Assembly (NCBI GenBank): GCA_947495685.1
Contig: CANLZY010000011.1
Span: forward strand, 1-64,000
DNA length: 64,000 nucleotides
DNA from: an uncultured Tropicimonas sp.
Lineage (GTDB): Bacteria > Pseudomonadota > Alphaproteobacteria > Rhodobacterales > Rhodobacteraceae
Reading direction: 5' to 3'
Position 1 is the first letter of the stretch; each line of letters begins with the position of its first letter. The position numbers and the translations under genes were made by a program. Below the pieces are notes generated by a model. That model did no database searches. It was not told where the DNA came from and worked only from the letters and a program-made list of their open reading frames with translations. Below are positions 51,666-61,817 of this stretch, piece after piece.

Positions 51666-52035
51666 CAGGCTTCCACTGCCATTGGGCCACTCGGATGCGC
51701 CACGGAAAAAATCGATGCCCGTCCCGTGAGGCGAGCAGCCGGATCTGCTGCATCCGGCCCGGTCCGGGCGCGTCGGGCGCTGGACGGCTCGCGGACTGAA
51801 ATCAAATAGGATGTCAAAATAGATTTGTACACGTGTCGAATCCTTGTTCCCAAGCTGAAATACCGGGACTGCAATCCAAGGCGTTGCCGCCATTGGTCGC
51901 TCGCTGGTTTGGAGTTCCCACAAACAAACGCCAAATGCTGCAATATGCAACATTATTTCTTGCATTACTGTGGAAAACCCCACAATCCTGTCCAATCGAA
52001 CGTTCAACCAAACCAGTTTCAGGGGCTTCACGAAC
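51666..52035. other. Divergent intergenic region, Nudix and DeoR genes
   Basis: The 370-bp region is AT-richer in its right half (51880-51980). It carries the promoters of both neighbours. No clear -35/-10 pair or dyad was identified. An in-frame GTG at 51970 could extend the DeoR protein by 22 residues. Confidence 0.3.
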
Positions 52036-52830
52036 GTGCTCACGACCGACGACCTCGACGCACGACCAAGGCTGCGCAAGGGCGAACGACGCCAGCAGAT
52101 CCTGCTTGAGTTGCGGTTGCGCCCTCATGTCCGTGTGTCGGATCTGGCAGCACGGTTTCGTGTGTCGACAGAGACGATCCGACGGGATTTCGAACAACTT
52201 GGAGCGGATGGGCTTCTGGATCGCGCCTATGGTGGCGCGTCGGCCGTCACCACCGGCCATCCGACCTTTGACGAACGGGCGACCGCGAGGTTGGACGAGC
52301 GCGAGCGGATCGGGCGACTTGCGGCAAGCCTTGTGCAGCCGGGCGAGACCTTGATGGTGGATTCCGGGTCGACCACGCTCCAGATGGCCCGCTTTCTGGC
52401 CTACCGCGCGACGCCCTGCACCGTGGTCACCAACAGTTTTCCGGTCGCGATGACGCTTGGCCAAAGCGACGCTGCAAAGGTCATCGTCTGCCCCGGGGAC
52501 TTCCTGCCATCAGAATCCGCCGTGATTGGTGGCGACACCCTCGAATTTCTGGGCCGTCTCACTGTCGACCGATGCCTGATCGGGGCGTCCGGGTTATCCG
52601 AAGCCGGACCCTCCGAAGCCGTCCGCGGGTTCGCCGCCGTCAAGCGCACAATGCTGCGCCAGAGTGCGGTGTCGCAACTCCTGGTGGACAGCCAGAAATT
52701 CGGACGCCGGGGCCTGATGCAAATCGGGAGATTGTCCGATTTGTCGACCGTGGTTTGCAATGAACCGCCGGCGGGGGCGCTCGCGGTCGCCCTCAGTCAG
52801 GCAACCGTAGAGGTATTGATAGCATCTTAG
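52036..52830 (+). CDS. DeoR-family transcriptional regulator
   Basis: The 264-residue protein has the DeoR helix-turn-helix: RKGERRQQILLELRLRP, then VSDLAARFRVSTETIRRDF near residues 35-52. The sensor domain follows with the DeoRC signature: LVQPGETLMVDSGSTTLQMA near 107, VTNSFPVAM near 136 and IGASGLSEAGPSEA near 185. DeoR sensors bind phosphorylated sugars or related phosphate esters. It stands 61 bp upstream of, and in the same direction as, the phosphonate-type transporter operon, so it probably controls it. Start chosen for normal length; a weak GGGG lies upstream. Confidence 0.83.
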   Translation: MLTTDDLDARPRLRKGERRQQILLELRLRPHVRVSDLAARFRVSTETIRRDFEQLGADGLLDRAYGGASAVTTGHPTFDERATARLDERERIGRLAASLVQPGETLMVDSGSTTLQMARFLAYRATPCTVVTNSFPVAMTLGQSDAAKVIVCPGDFLPSESAVIGGDTLEFLGRLTVDRCLIGASGLSEAGPSEAVRGFAAVKRTMLRQSAVSQLLVDSQKFGRRGLMQIGRLSDLSTVVCNEPPAGALAVALSQATVEVLIAS

Positions 52831-52891
52831 ACCATCGCGGGATTCGTCCGGAAGAGACGCGGCCTGCAAGGAAACCCAAGGGAGGACGAAC

Positions 52892-53869
52892 ATGAACAAC
52901 CTGAAAACACTGCTTTCGATGTCGGGCGCCGTGGTGGCGTTGACTGTCGCGGCAACCGGAGCCTGGGCCGAGGACTGCGCCCGCGGAACGCTCGACACGC
53001 GCTATTGCGACGTCGATGGCGACATGATCGCGGACATTCCGACCGACGAAACGCAGCTGGTCGACCCGGACACGCTGATCTTTGCCTACACGCCGGTAGA
53101 AGACCCGGCCGTCTACAAGACCGCATGGTCGGACTTCCTGACCCATCTGGAGAGCGAGACCGGCAAGAAGGTGGTCTTTTTCCCGGTGCAGAACAACGCG
53201 GCCCAGATCGAGGCGATGCGCTCCGGACGTCTGCACATTGCCGGATTCAACACCGGCTCGAACCCGTTGGCCGTAAACTGCGCCGGTTTCCGTCCGTTCA
53301 CGATCATGGCGTCCAAGGATGGCAATTTCGGCTACGAGATGGAAATCATCACCTATCCCGGATCAGGGATCGAAAAGGTCGAGGACATCAAGGGCAAGCA
53401 ACTGGCCTTTACCTCGCCGACGTCCAATTCGGGTTTCAAGGCGCCATCCGCCATCCTGAAAAGTGACTTTGACCTGTTGCCTGACCGTGACTTCGAACCG
53501 GTCTATTCCGGTAAGCACGACAACTCGATCCTCGGTGTCGCCAACAAGGACTACATGGCGGCTTCGATCGCGAATTCCGTCAAGGCGCGGATGATCCGCC
53601 GGGATGTGATCAAGGAAGACGACGTCGTCACGATCTACAAGTCGCAGACCTTCCCGACGACAGGGTTCGGCGTGGCCTACAACCTCAAGCCGGAACTGCA
53701 GGACACGATCCGCAACGCGTTTCTCAACTTCGAGTGGGAAGGCACGTCGCTGCAAGTGGAATTCGAGAAGTCCAACGAAGGTCAGTTCATCGAGATGACC
53801 TATCAGGAGTTCTGGGAAGTCATCCGCAAGATCGATACGGCCAACGGCGTCAGCTACGCCTGTCAGTAA
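52892..53869 (+). CDS. phnD: Phosphonate/phosphite-type ABC transporter binding protein (PhnD family)
   Basis: The 325-residue periplasmic receptor has a signal peptide (MSGAVVALTVAATGAWA) and then a PhnD-like body: LIFAYTPVEDPAVY near 70, FFPVQNNAAQIEAMRSGRLHIAGFN near 100, and LAFTSPTSNSGFKAPSAIL near 172, where the Thr/Ser-rich loop (SPTSNSG) contacts the phosphonate or phosphate in known members. The segment DVDGDMIADIP near residue 40 precedes the fold and is seen in a subgroup of marine bacteria. A hairpin follows the stop. Confidence 0.85.
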   Translation: MNNLKTLLSMSGAVVALTVAATGAWAEDCARGTLDTRYCDVDGDMIADIPTDETQLVDPDTLIFAYTPVEDPAVYKTAWSDFLTHLESETGKKVVFFPVQNNAAQIEAMRSGRLHIAGFNTGSNPLAVNCAGFRPFTIMASKDGNFGYEMEIITYPGSGIEKVEDIKGKQLAFTSPTSNSGFKAPSAILKSDFDLLPDRDFEPVYSGKHDNSILGVANKDYMAASIANSVKARMIRRDVIKEDDVVTIYKSQTFPTTGFGVAYNLKPELQDTIRNAFLNFEWEGTSLQVEFEKSNEGQFIEMTYQEFWEVIRKIDTANGVSYACQ

Positions 53870-53878
53870 GCCCAACCG

Positions 53879-53909
53879 GCGAAGCGGCGCGCAGTTGGTG
53901 CCGCTTCGC
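53879..53909 (+). terminator. Intercistronic hairpin after phnD
   Basis: GCGAAGCGGC (53879-53888) pairs perfectly with GCCGCTTCGC (53900-53909) around an 11-base loop. It sits between the receptor and ATPase genes without a strong T-run, like the hairpin after dctP. It probably adjusts the amount of receptor relative to the permease genes. Confidence 0.65.
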
Positions 53910-53936
53910 TCCCTCCCCTGACGCCCGGAACCAAAC

Positions 53937-54734
53937 ATGCTCACACTCAAGAAGCTCGTGAAGACTTATCGCACCGGCGATCAGGCCCTCAAGGCCGTGG
54001 ATCTGGACGTGCCGGAAGGTCAGGTCCTTGCGCTCATCGGCCCCTCGGGTGCGGGAAAGTCCACCTTGATCCGCTGCATCAACAGGCTTGTCGAACCGAC
54101 CTCAGGCGAGGTCTGGCTGAGCGGCACCGAACTGACCGGTATTGGCTCGGGGGCATTGCGACGGACGCGACGCGAAATGGGCATGATCTTTCAGGAATAC
54201 GCGCTGGTCGAGCGCCTGACGGTGATGGAAAACGTCCTGTCGGGGCGGCTTGGATACGTCGGTTTCTGGCGCAGTTTCACCCGGCGCTTTCCGCAATCGG
54301 ACGTGGACGAGGCATTTCGACTGCTCGACAGGGTCGGCCTGCTGGCGATGGCCGACAAGCGGGCCGACGAGCTGTCCGGCGGCCAGCGGCAACGTGTCGG
54401 CATCTGCCGCGCACTGATCCAGAACCCCAAGTTGCTGCTGGTGGACGAACCCACCGCGTCGCTGGACCCCAAGACCAGCCGGCAGATCATGCGCCTGATC
54501 TGCGAACTGTGTTCCGAACGCGGGCTGGCAGCGATCATCAACATTCACGACGTGGCATTGGCACAGATGTTCGTGCAACGAGTCGTCGGGCTGCGACATG
54601 GCGCAATCGAGTTTGACGGCCCTCCGGACGCGCTGACCCCGGACGTGCTGACCGCCATCTACGGCGAGGAAGACTGGGAAGCGACGATCGAGAAGGTCGA
54701 GGACCCGGAAGAAGCGATCGAGGCCGTCGGATGA
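53937..54734 (+). CDS. phnC: Phosphonate-type ABC transporter ATPase (PhnC)
   Basis: The 265-residue ATPase has Walker [20 protein letters not shown] near residue 31, Q-loop [19 protein letters not shown] near 86, signature [16 protein letters not shown] near 148, Walker [14 protein letters not shown] and switch [12 protein letters not shown]. The [14 protein letters not shown] segment after the Q-loop is characteristic of PhnC. Its TGA overlaps the ATG of the first permease gene (ATGA). Confidence 0.9.
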   Translation: MLTLKKLVKTYRTGDQALKAVDLDVPEGQVLALIGPSGAGKSTLIRCINRLVEPTSGEVWLSGTELTGIGSGALRRTRREMGMIFQEYALVERLTVMENVLSGRLGYVGFWRSFTRRFPQSDVDEAFRLLDRVGLLAMADKRADELSGGQRQRVGICRALIQNPKLLLVDEPTASLDPKTSRQIMRLICELCSERGLAAIINIHDVALAQMFVQRVVGLRHGAIEFDGPPDALTPDVLTAIYGEEDWEATIEKVEDPEEAIEAVG

Positions 54735-55546
54735 GCGCCACCGAACTTGATACCATCCTGGGAACCCGCTGGCGCCGCCCCCGGCTGATCCGGCACCCGG
54801 GCCTGCGGTGGTTCCTGACCGTCGGGTTCGTGGTCTACCTGGTCGCCGCCTTCATGACCATCGAGGTCAACTGGGCCCGGGTCTACGAAGGGCTGGATCG
54901 CGGGGCCAAGTTCGTGCTCGCCTTCGCGACCCCGGATTTCACTTCGCGCGCCACCGACATCTGGGAAGGCATGATCGAGAGCATCATCATGACCGTCGCG
55001 GCGTCCGTTATCGGGATCTCGATCTCGATTCCGATCGGCCTCGGCGCCGCGCGAAACATCGCGCCCCTGCCGGTGTACCTTGTCTGCCGGGGCATCGTCG
55101 CCATCAGCCGTGCCTTGCAGGAAATCATTGTAGCGATCCTGCTGGTCGCGATTTTCGGGTTCGGCCCGTTGGCGGGGTTCCTGACCCTCAGCTTCGCGAC
55201 CATCGGGTTCCTGTCAAAGCTGTTGGCCGAAGAGATCGAAAGCATGGACCCGACCCCCGCCGAAGCCATCAAGGCGTCCGGGGCCAGTTGGACGCAATGG
55301 ATAAACTTTGGCGTTCAACCGCAGGTCATTCCGCGCCTGATCGGGTTGTCGATGTACCGGATCGACATCAATTTCCGCGAAAGCGCGATCCTGGGCCTTG
55401 TCGGTGCCGGCGGCATCGGCGCGACCCTCAACACCGCGTTCGACCGATATGAATACGATACGGCGGCGGCGATCCTGATCATCATCATCGTGATCGTCAT
55501 GGCGCTAGAATACATCTCCGGCATCGTTCGTGCGAGGGTTCAATAA
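54731..55546 (+). CDS. phnE: Phosphonate-type ABC transporter permease (PhnE family, first)
   Basis: The 271-residue inner-membrane protein shows about six helices and the PhnE EAA loop: [18 protein letters not shown] near residue 178, then [20 protein letters not shown] near 216, typical of the family. It forms half of the translocation channel with the next gene product. Its TAA overlaps the next ATG (TAATG). Confidence 0.9.
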   Translation: MSATELDTILGTRWRRPRLIRHPGLRWFLTVGFVVYLVAAFMTIEVNWARVYEGLDRGAKFVLAFATPDFTSRATDIWEGMIESIIMTVAASVIGISISIPIGLGAARNIAPLPVYLVCRGIVAISRALQEIIVAILLVAIFGFGPLAGFLTLSFATIGFLSKLLAEEIESMDPTPAEAIKASGASWTQWINFGVQPQVIPRLIGLSMYRIDINFRESAILGLVGAGGIGATLNTAFDRYEYDTAAAILIIIIVIVMALEYISGIVRARVQ

Positions 55547-56361
55547 TGCCAATGACGGATCAGGACGGAACCGCGATCTGGCGGCGCCGCACGACGGGCC
55601 AATCCATGCTGCAATGGTTCGGGTGGCTGATTGGCGCCGCCGTCTTCTTCTATTGCTGGCAACAGATATCCGAGGCGACAACGTGGTTTTTCGTCTTTGA
55701 TGCGCCGCGCATTGCCGCCGATATCTGGACCCGGGCGACACCGCCGAAATGGGAGTACATTACCCAGCTTGGCCGTCCGATCTGGGACACCCTGAACATT
55801 GCCACGCTGGGCACGTTGATCGCGTTGTGCTTCGCTGTGCCGGTGGCGTTTCTCGCCGCGCGCAACACCACGCCTTCGGCACTGTTTGTCCGCCCCATCG
55901 CGCTGCTGATCATCGTTGCGACCCGCTCGATCAATTCTCTGATCTGGGCGCTGCTGCTGATCGCGATCATCGGGCCCGGCGTATTTGCAGGGGTGATCGC
56001 CATCGCGATCCGCTCCATCGGGTTCTGCGCCAAGCTTCTGTATGAAGCGATCGAGGAGATCGATGCTGCGCAGGTCGAGGCGATCACCGCCACCGGGGCG
56101 TCGCGCTGGCAGGTCATGATCTATGGAATCGTGCCTCAGATCCTGCCCGCTTTCGCCGGCATCGCCGTGTTCCGATGGGATATCAACATTCGCGAGTCGA
56201 CCGTACTGGGCCTCGTCGGTGCGGGCGGCATCGGATTGCAATTGTCGTCTTCGCTCAACGTTCTGGCATGGCCTCAGGTCAGCCTGATCCTGCTGGTTAT
56301 CTTGTCTGCTGTCATCCTCGGTGAATGGGTTTCGGCCAAGGTGCGGGGAGCAATCATTTGA
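55546..56361 (+). CDS. phnE: Phosphonate-type ABC transporter permease (PhnE family, second)
   Basis: The 271-residue paralogue of the preceding permease has the same EAA region (AAQVEAITATGASRWQVMI near 170) and the [20 protein letters not shown] block near 205. Two adjacent PhnE proteins occur in many phosphonate/phosphite importers. The start can be ATG 55546 or ATG 55552. Its TGA overlaps the likely TTG start of the HAD gene. Confidence 0.9.
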   Translation: MPMTDQDGTAIWRRRTTGQSMLQWFGWLIGAAVFFYCWQQISEATTWFFVFDAPRIAADIWTRATPPKWEYITQLGRPIWDTLNIATLGTLIALCFAVPVAFLAARNTTPSALFVRPIALLIIVATRSINSLIWALLLIAIIGPGVFAGVIAIAIRSIGFCAKLLYEAIEEIDAAQVEAITATGASRWQVMIYGIVPQILPAFAGIAVFRWDINIRESTVLGLVGAGGIGLQLSSSLNVLAWPQVSLILLVILSAVILGEWVSAKVRGAII

Positions 56362-57266
56362 CCTCGATGGACACCGCGACCGCCCTTGCCGCCTACGAGG
56401 CAATCCGTCACCGCCTGCCGCCCGCCATGCCGCCACAAGCGGTCCCGCAACGTGCCGGAACGCTGGCAGATCTTGCCGATGCGTTCGACGTGTTCCTGCT
56501 GGATGCCTTTGGGGTACTCAACATCGGCGAGACGGCGATCCCCGGCGTGATCGACAGGATTTCGGACCTGACGGCGGCAGGCAAACGCGTGATTGTCGTC
56601 TCGAACGCCGCCGGGTTTCCGCATACCACCCTGATGCAGAAATATGCTCGCCTCGGCTACAGTTTTGCGCCCGAGGACGTGATCACCAGCCGAGCAACGC
56701 TGCTCTCGGCTATAGTACCCTTCCAGGACCGGCATTGGGGCTTGATGGCGACCCGCAGCGCCGGACTTCAAGACCTCGAACATCTCCGGGTCACCTACCT
56801 GGAAGAGGACGCCACCGCTTACGATGCCGCCGAGGGTTTCCTGATGATCGGCAGCGCCACCTGGACCGAAGAACGGCACTCGCGTCTCACAACCGCCCTG
56901 ATCAACCGGCCGCGCCCGGTCTGGGTCGGCAACCCGGATATTGTCGCGCCCCGTGAAACCGGGTTTTCGACAGAGCCCGGTCATTTCGCCCACCGTCTGG
57001 CCGATGACACCGGCGTTGTGCCCGAATTCTTTGGCAAACCGTTCAACAACATCTTCGACCTGGCGTTTCGACGTCTTGGCGACGCTGTCCCACGCGACAG
57101 GATCGTCATGGTGGGCGACTCACTGCACACCGATATCCTCGGCGCCCAGACGGCAGGCATCGCCTCGGCCCTGATCGCCGGCTACGGTTTTTTCGCGGGC
57201 CACGACGCCGCGGAGGGGATCGAGCGTACCGGAATCTCTCCGAACTACATCCTCGACAGACCCTGA
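56358..57266 (+). CDS. HAD-superfamily IIA phosphatase (NagD-like)
   Basis: The 302-residue HAD hydrolase has motif I FLLDAFGVLNIG near residue 47 (the nucleophile Asp, with the second Asp replaced by an Ala-Phe context typical of NagD-like members), motif II VVSNAAG near 80, motif III Lys in FGKPFNNIF near 225 and motif IV MVGDSLHTDILGAQTAG near 250. NagD-like enzymes remove phosphate from nucleotide or sugar phosphates. Placement as the last gene of a phosphonate-type importer operon suggests it dephosphorylates the imported compound. A TTG at 56358 with GGGGAG seven bases upstream is chosen; ATG 56367 is the alternative. Confidence 0.82.
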   Translation: MTSMDTATALAAYEAIRHRLPPAMPPQAVPQRAGTLADLADAFDVFLLDAFGVLNIGETAIPGVIDRISDLTAAGKRVIVVSNAAGFPHTTLMQKYARLGYSFAPEDVITSRATLLSAIVPFQDRHWGLMATRSAGLQDLEHLRVTYLEEDATAYDAAEGFLMIGSATWTEERHSRLTTALINRPRPVWVGNPDIVAPRETGFSTEPGHFAHRLADDTGVVPEFFGKPFNNIFDLAFRRLGDAVPRDRIVMVGDSLHTDILGAQTAGIASALIAGYGFFAGHDAAEGIERTGISPNYILDRP

Positions 57267-57369
57267 GACACTGCGCAACGCACGGGTGCCTCCCCGAAGA
57301 TCACCTCCAGAGCCCGTGGAACGCCCAGCCATTGGCACGGACCTACGGGCCAGTCGGACGCATCCGGGG

Positions 57370-57702
57370 TCAGTCCTTGCCAATCAGGGCGGATGCGATC
57401 CGGCCGCGGACATCGTCGGGCGCGTCGTCAATGACCTTGGCCAGCGAACGAAGCTCTGCACGGACCGCATGCAATTGATCGATCAGGGACAGCACCATTG
57501 CAAGCGCCTCCTCGTCCATGTCGAACGCCTCGCAGAGGTCACAGATCAATTCCAGCCGCGCACAATCCATCTGGCTGAACCGCGGTCCTTGCTCCGACAC
57601 TGTTGGGCGAACGAGATCGGCATCGACCCAGACCGTCAATTGCCGCCGAGACAACCGCCCGACCGACCCCAGGATCTCCTCTTCCGTGTATAGCAGGCTC
57701 AT
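57370..57702 (-). CDS. cbpM: CbpM-like chaperone modulator
   Basis: The 110-residue, helical protein begins with YTEEEILGSVGRLSRRQLTVWVDADLVRP, here given as YTEEEILGSVGRL and RRQLTVWVDADLVRP, a MerR-like fold seen in CbpM, followed by FSQMDCARLELICDL and helices to the end. CbpM binds and inhibits the J-domain of CbpA. Its ATG overlaps the CbpA stop (ATGA), so the pair is translated together. Length fits the family. Confidence 0.8.
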   Translation of the reverse strand: MSLLYTEEEILGSVGRLSRRQLTVWVDADLVRPTVSEQGPRFSQMDCARLELICDLCEAFDMDEEALAMVLSLIDQLHAVRAELRSLAKVIDDAPDDVRGRIASALIGKD

Positions 57703-58631
57703 TCTGTCACCCCCTTGCGCGGATCGTAATGATGCGATGTTCGCCACTCGGTCATGAAGTCCTTGAGCGCCCCGTCAACCTTGTCCGGCATGACGACGCG
57801 CAACTCCACGAAAGCATCCCCCTTGCCGGATTTCCCCTTGGCTCCACGCCCGCGCAGTCGCAGGACCTTGCCGCTGCTGGAGCCTTCCGGCACGCTCACG
57901 CCAACCGGGCCGTCGATGGTCGGGGCTGAGACCCGCCCCCCCAAAACCGCCTCGTCCAGCGTGATGGGCAACGTCACGTGGATGTCGTTTCCATCGCGAC
58001 GGAACACCTTGTGCGGGCGGACATGCAGCGTGACCAGCGCATCGCCACGCGGCCCGCCGCCGATCCCTTCGCCACCTTTGCCACGCAGGCGGATCGTCTG
58101 GCCGTCTTCGGTGCCTTCCGGAATCGTGACCTCCAGCGGCTCGCCCGACGGCAGGGCAATCCGCTGTTTGCTGCCACGCACGGCGTCGAGGAAATCCACT
58201 TCCATCGTAAAGCGCAAATCGCCCCCCGGAGCCTTGAACCCTGCGCCGGCCCGTTGCCTGCCATAGCCTGACTGGGCACCGCGTTGGCGCAGGATCTCGG
58301 CGAAAATGTCGTTCGTATCGCCAAAATCCTCGAACCCTTGCGAGGAGTAATAGCTGTGGCCGGGTTGCTCGGTGTATTCCCGATAGAAGTGCCGATCAGG
58401 GCGCTCCGCTCCGCTGGCGTCGACCTCGCCCTTGTCGAAACGCGCCCGGGTATCGGGATCTTTCAGCAGGTCATACGCGGCCGAGGCCGCCTTGAAACGC
58501 GCCTCCGCAGTGCTGTCCCCCGGATTGAGGTCCGGGTGGCTTTCCTTGGCAATACGTCGATAGGCTTTCTTGATCTCGGCCGCCGTGGCGGCTTTGGTCA
58601 GGCCAAGTGCGGCATAGGGATCGCTGCTCAT
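57699..58631 (-). CDS. cbpA: DnaJ-class co-chaperone CbpA
   Basis: The 310-residue protein has a J-domain (residues 1-70: PYAALGLTKAATAAEIKKAY and the HPD motif in ESHPDLNPGD), a glycine/aromatic linker, and two C-terminal substrate-binding domains (FTMEVDFLDAVRGSKQRIAL, VTIPEGTEDGQTIRLRGKG, ITLDEAVLGGRVSAPTIDGP). The zinc finger of DnaJ is absent, as in CbpA. It stimulates DnaK ATP hydrolysis. The ATG at 58631 is chosen because it begins at the J-domain. Confidence 0.9.
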   Translation of the reverse strand: MSSDPYAALGLTKAATAAEIKKAYRRIAKESHPDLNPGDSTAEARFKAASAAYDLLKDPDTRARFDKGEVDASGAERPDRHFYREYTEQPGHSYYSSQGFEDFGDTNDIFAEILRQRGAQSGYGRQRAGAGFKAPGGDLRFTMEVDFLDAVRGSKQRIALPSGEPLEVTIPEGTEDGQTIRLRGKGGEGIGGGPRGDALVTLHVRPHKVFRRDGNDIHVTLPITLDEAVLGGRVSAPTIDGPVGVSVPEGSSSGKVLRLRGRGAKGKSGKGDAFVELRVVMPDKVDGALKDFMTEWRTSHHYDPRKGVTE

Positions 58632-58808
58632 GGGACGCTCCGGTTGAGTCTCTCCCATGAAGTTTAGGCCTCTTGTGCATCTTCCACCAGACAGTTGAGA
58701 TGCTTGATTGGCCAAAGGTTAATTACACCGGACGACCTGCGAACCGGCCCGTCGGGTCGTCGCCTGCCCCTGCGAGACGCGTGGCGGAGCGGGCCAGCGC
58801 CGCCACGC

Positions 58809-59234
58809 CTATCGCGATGTTTTCTCGCAGCCAATTTGGCCGGCAACCGGCTTGGCCGAAAGATCATCAAGGATCGGACAATTCGGACGGTTGTCGCCGG
58901 CGCATTCGTGCACGAGGTGGGCCAGCGTTTTGCGCATCGCAAGCAGTTCCTCGACCTTGGCATCGATCCGCACCAGGTGTTCGCTGGCAATCTTCTTGAC
59001 GTCGGCGCTGGCGCGGGCGCTGTCGTTGTACAGCTCCAGCAGGGTGCGGCAATCTTCGATGGTGAAACCCAGCGACCGGGCCCGGCCCAGAAAGGCCAGC
59101 TTGTGCAGGTCGCTTTGACGGAATGTCCGGTAGCCGTTGGTGCTGCGCAAGGGCGCCACAAGGCCGATGTCCTCGTAATAGCGGATGGTCTTGGCCGGCA
59201 AGCCTGACAGGCGGGCAATCTCTCCGATGTTCAT
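58809..59234 (-). CDS. cueR: Copper-responsive MerR-family regulator (CueR/HmrR)
   Basis: The 141-residue regulator has the MerR winged helix (IGEIARLSGLPAKTIRYYED and NGYRTFRQSDLHKLAFLGRARSLGF), a dimerisation helix, and the CueR metal loop CAGDNRPNC near residue 103-111, two cysteines seven residues apart, the pattern for Cu(I)/Ag(I)/Au(I). It follows copA by ten bases on the same strand. Its likely targets are the 19-bp-spacer promoters at copA and copZ. Confidence 0.9.
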   Translation of the reverse strand: MNIGEIARLSGLPAKTIRYYEDIGLVAPLRSTNGYRTFRQSDLHKLAFLGRARSLGFTIEDCRTLLELYNDSARASADVKKIASEHLVRIDAKVEELLAMRKTLAHLVHECAGDNRPNCPILDDLSAKPVAGQIGCEKTSR

Positions 59235-59244
59235 GACGGTTTCC

Positions 59245-61746
59245 CTACTCTGCCGGGGTGGGATCAAGGGCAATCTTAGCAGCGGGCGATGCCGCACCGT
59301 CGGTCAGAACCGGCGCGACAAACCGCAGGCGCAACGCATTGGACAGCACAAAGACCGATGACAGCGCCATCGCGCCAGCCGCCAGAACCGGTGACAGCAG
59401 GATGCCAAACGCCGGGTACAGCACACCGGCGGCAATCGGGATCAACGCGGTGTTGTAGCCAAAGGCCCAGCCGAGGTTCTGACGGATGTTGCGCATCGTG
59501 CGGGCCGAAATGTCGAAGGCGTTGACCACACCGCGCAAGTCCCCGGTCATCAGCACCACGTCGGCACTTTCGATTGCAACGTCCGTTCCGGTACCGATGG
59601 CGATGCCGATATCGGCGTGGGCCAGCGCCGGGGCATCATTGATCCCGTCCCCGACAAAGGCGAGCTTGCGGCCATCTGCGCGCAGGGCCTCCAGTGCCGC
59701 GACCTTGCCATCCGGCAGAACTTCGGCCACCACGTGGTCGATCGCCAGTTCGCGCGCGATGGCATCGGCGGTCGCCTGCGCATCGCCCGTGATCATCGCC
59801 ACCTGCAGGCCCAGATCGTGCAACGCGGCGATGGCCGTGCGCGAGGTCGGCTTGATCGGGTCGGAGACCGCGATCACCGCGGCAACGCTCCCGTCGATGG
59901 CCGCAAACAGCGGCGTCTTGCCAGCGGCGGCAAGCGCGTCACCGCTGACCGCAAGCGCGCCCAAGGCAATGCCTTCCCGCTCCATCAGCCGACGGGCCCC
60001 CACCAGCACATCATGCCCCTCAACCGTCCCGCGGACGCCAAACCCGGCAATCGAGGCAAAGTCGGCGACCTGTGGAAGCGCCGCACGATCCCCGGCGGCG
60101 CGCAGAATGGCCTCGGCCACCGGGTGTTCGGACAGTGCCTCCACTGCAGCGACAAGGCGCAGGATGGTCACCTCGTCCGCCCCAGCTGCAAGGTCCAGAT
60201 CTGTCAGCGTCGGCTTGCCTTCAGTGATGGTCCCGGTCTTGTCCAGCGCAACGATCTGCACCTCCTGCAATCGTTGCAGCGCGTCGCCCTTGCGGAACAA
60301 CACGCCCAGTTCGGCGGCCCGGCCCGTTCCGACCATGATCGAGGTTGGCGTGGCCAGCCCCATGGCGCAGGGGCAGGCAATGATCAGCACCGCGACCCCG
60401 GCCACCAGCGCATACGTCAGCGCCGGGTCAGGGCCGAACATCAGCCAGACCAGCACCGTCAACGCGGCCAGCCCCATCACGGCTGGAACAAACCACATGG
60501 TGATGCGGTCCACCAATCCCTGGATCGGCAGCTTTGCGCCTTGGGCGTCTTCGACCATGCGAATGATCTGGGCCAGCATCGTGTCGGCACCGACCTTGGT
60601 TGCACGGAACGCGAACGCCCCGGTGCCGTTGATCGTGCCGCCGACGACCGTGTCGCCCACGCCCTTTGCAGCCGGGATCGGTTCGCCCGTCAGCATGCTT
60701 TCGTCAACATACGAGGCGCCCGAGGTTACCGCGCCATCCACGGCAATACGTTCGCCCGGACGCACCCGGATCACGTCACCCACGACAATCTGCTCGATCG
60801 GCACATCGATCGTCTGGGCGCCGCGCTCGACCAGCGCGGATTTGGCCTGCAACCCGACGAGCTTGCGGATCGCCTGCCCGGTGCGTCCCTTGGCACGGGC
60901 CTCCAACCAGCGGCCCAGCAGGATCAGCACGACGATGACTGCCGCCGCTTCGAAATAGACCGCGCGGGTTTCGGTTGGCAGCAGCGACGGGAAAAAGGTC
61001 GCGATGACCGAATAGCCATAGGCGGCCGAGGTGCCAATCGCCACGAGGCTGTTCATGTCAGGCGCCCGGCGCAACAGCGCCGGGAAGCCCTTTTGATAGA
61101 ACCGCCGCCCTGGCCCTACCAGCACGAGGGTCGTCAGGACAAACTGGATCACCCAGCTTGCCTGATGGCCGATGGTGTTTGCGATCAGGGCATGAACCCC
61201 GGGGATCATGTGCCCGCCCATTTCCAGCAGGAACACCGGCAACGCCAGCGCACCGGCAATCAGGGTCAGGCGCTTGAGGTCGGCGGCCTCGGCGTCTTTT
61301 CGGGCACCTTGTTCCGGTGCGTTGGCCCTGCCCTCCGGGAGCGATGCCGGATACCCCGCCTTTGTCGCGGTGCGTACCAGCAACTCCGGCGTCACCTGCC
61401 CTTCCAGGTACCGCACCCGCGCGGTCTCGCTCGCCAGGTTGACCGAGGCTTCCAGAACACCCGGCACCTTGGCCAGGGCCCGCTCCACCCGCCCGACGCA
61501 CGAAGCACAGGACATGCTTTCGACCCTCAGCGTGACATCGCCGGTCCGCGCAGGATATCCGGCCCTGGCCAGCGCGTTGGTCACGGCCATCACATCCGCA
61601 GGCTCGGCAAAATCCACCCGGGCGCTTTCGTTGGCAAGGTTGACAGAGGCCGTCTCCACGCCCGGCAAGGCCGCCAGTGTCCGCTCCACCCGGCCCACGC
61701 ACGAGGCACAGGACATCCCCTCCACCGACAGATTCAATGTACTCAT
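59245..61746 (-). CDS. copA: Copper-exporting P1B-type ATPase CopA
   Basis: The 833-residue pump has two N-terminal heavy-metal domains (GMSCASC near residue 10 and SMSCASC near 76), eight hydrophobic helices, the transmembrane CPC motif in [13 protein letters not shown] near 395, phosphorylation motif [12 protein letters not shown] near 440, SEHPVAEAI (HP motif) near 485, and hinge [11 protein letters not shown] near 700. It drives Cu(I) out of the cytoplasm. ATG at 61746 is the natural start before MSTLNLS. A CueR-type promoter lies 41-71 bp upstream. Confidence 0.92.
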   Translation of the reverse strand: MSTLNLSVEGMSCASCVGRVERTLAALPGVETASVNLANESARVDFAEPADVMAVTNALARAGYPARTGDVTLRVESMSCASCVGRVERALAKVPGVLEASVNLASETARVRYLEGQVTPELLVRTATKAGYPASLPEGRANAPEQGARKDAEAADLKRLTLIAGALALPVFLLEMGGHMIPGVHALIANTIGHQASWVIQFVLTTLVLVGPGRRFYQKGFPALLRRAPDMNSLVAIGTSAAYGYSVIATFFPSLLPTETRAVYFEAAAVIVVLILLGRWLEARAKGRTGQAIRKLVGLQAKSALVERGAQTIDVPIEQIVVGDVIRVRPGERIAVDGAVTSGASYVDESMLTGEPIPAAKGVGDTVVGGTINGTGAFAFRATKVGADTMLAQIIRMVEDAQGAKLPIQGLVDRITMWFVPAVMGLAALTVLVWLMFGPDPALTYALVAGVAVLIIACPCAMGLATPTSIMVGTGRAAELGVLFRKGDALQRLQEVQIVALDKTGTITEGKPTLTDLDLAAGADEVTILRLVAAVEALSEHPVAEAILRAAGDRAALPQVADFASIAGFGVRGTVEGHDVLVGARRLMEREGIALGALAVSGDALAAAGKTPLFAAIDGSVAAVIAVSDPIKPTSRTAIAALHDLGLQVAMITGDAQATADAIARELAIDHVVAEVLPDGKVAALEALRADGRKLAFVGDGINDAPALAHADIGIAIGTGTDVAIESADVVLMTGDLRGVVNAFDISARTMRNIRQNLGWAFGYNTALIPIAAGVLYPAFGILLSPVLAAGAMALSSVFVLSNALRLRFVAPVLTDGAASPAAKIALDPTPAE

Positions 61747-61786
61747 TCCGGTCACCAACGACTCATCTGTTGTTCAGTTGATGCCT

Positions 61787-61817
61787 TACATGGGGGTTCC
61801 ACCAACTGGAAGGTCAA
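61787..61817 (-). promoter_or_regulatory. CueR-type copA promoter
   Basis: Read on the minus strand, TTGACC (61812-61817) is followed by a 19-base spacer and then CATGTA (61787-61792). The spacer contains the dyad-like CTTCCAG and GGTGGAAC elements (ACCTTCCAGTTGGTGGAACC). The 19-bp spacing is the hallmark of MerR-family promoters activated by CueR. It lies about 41 bp before the copA start. Confidence 0.85.
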
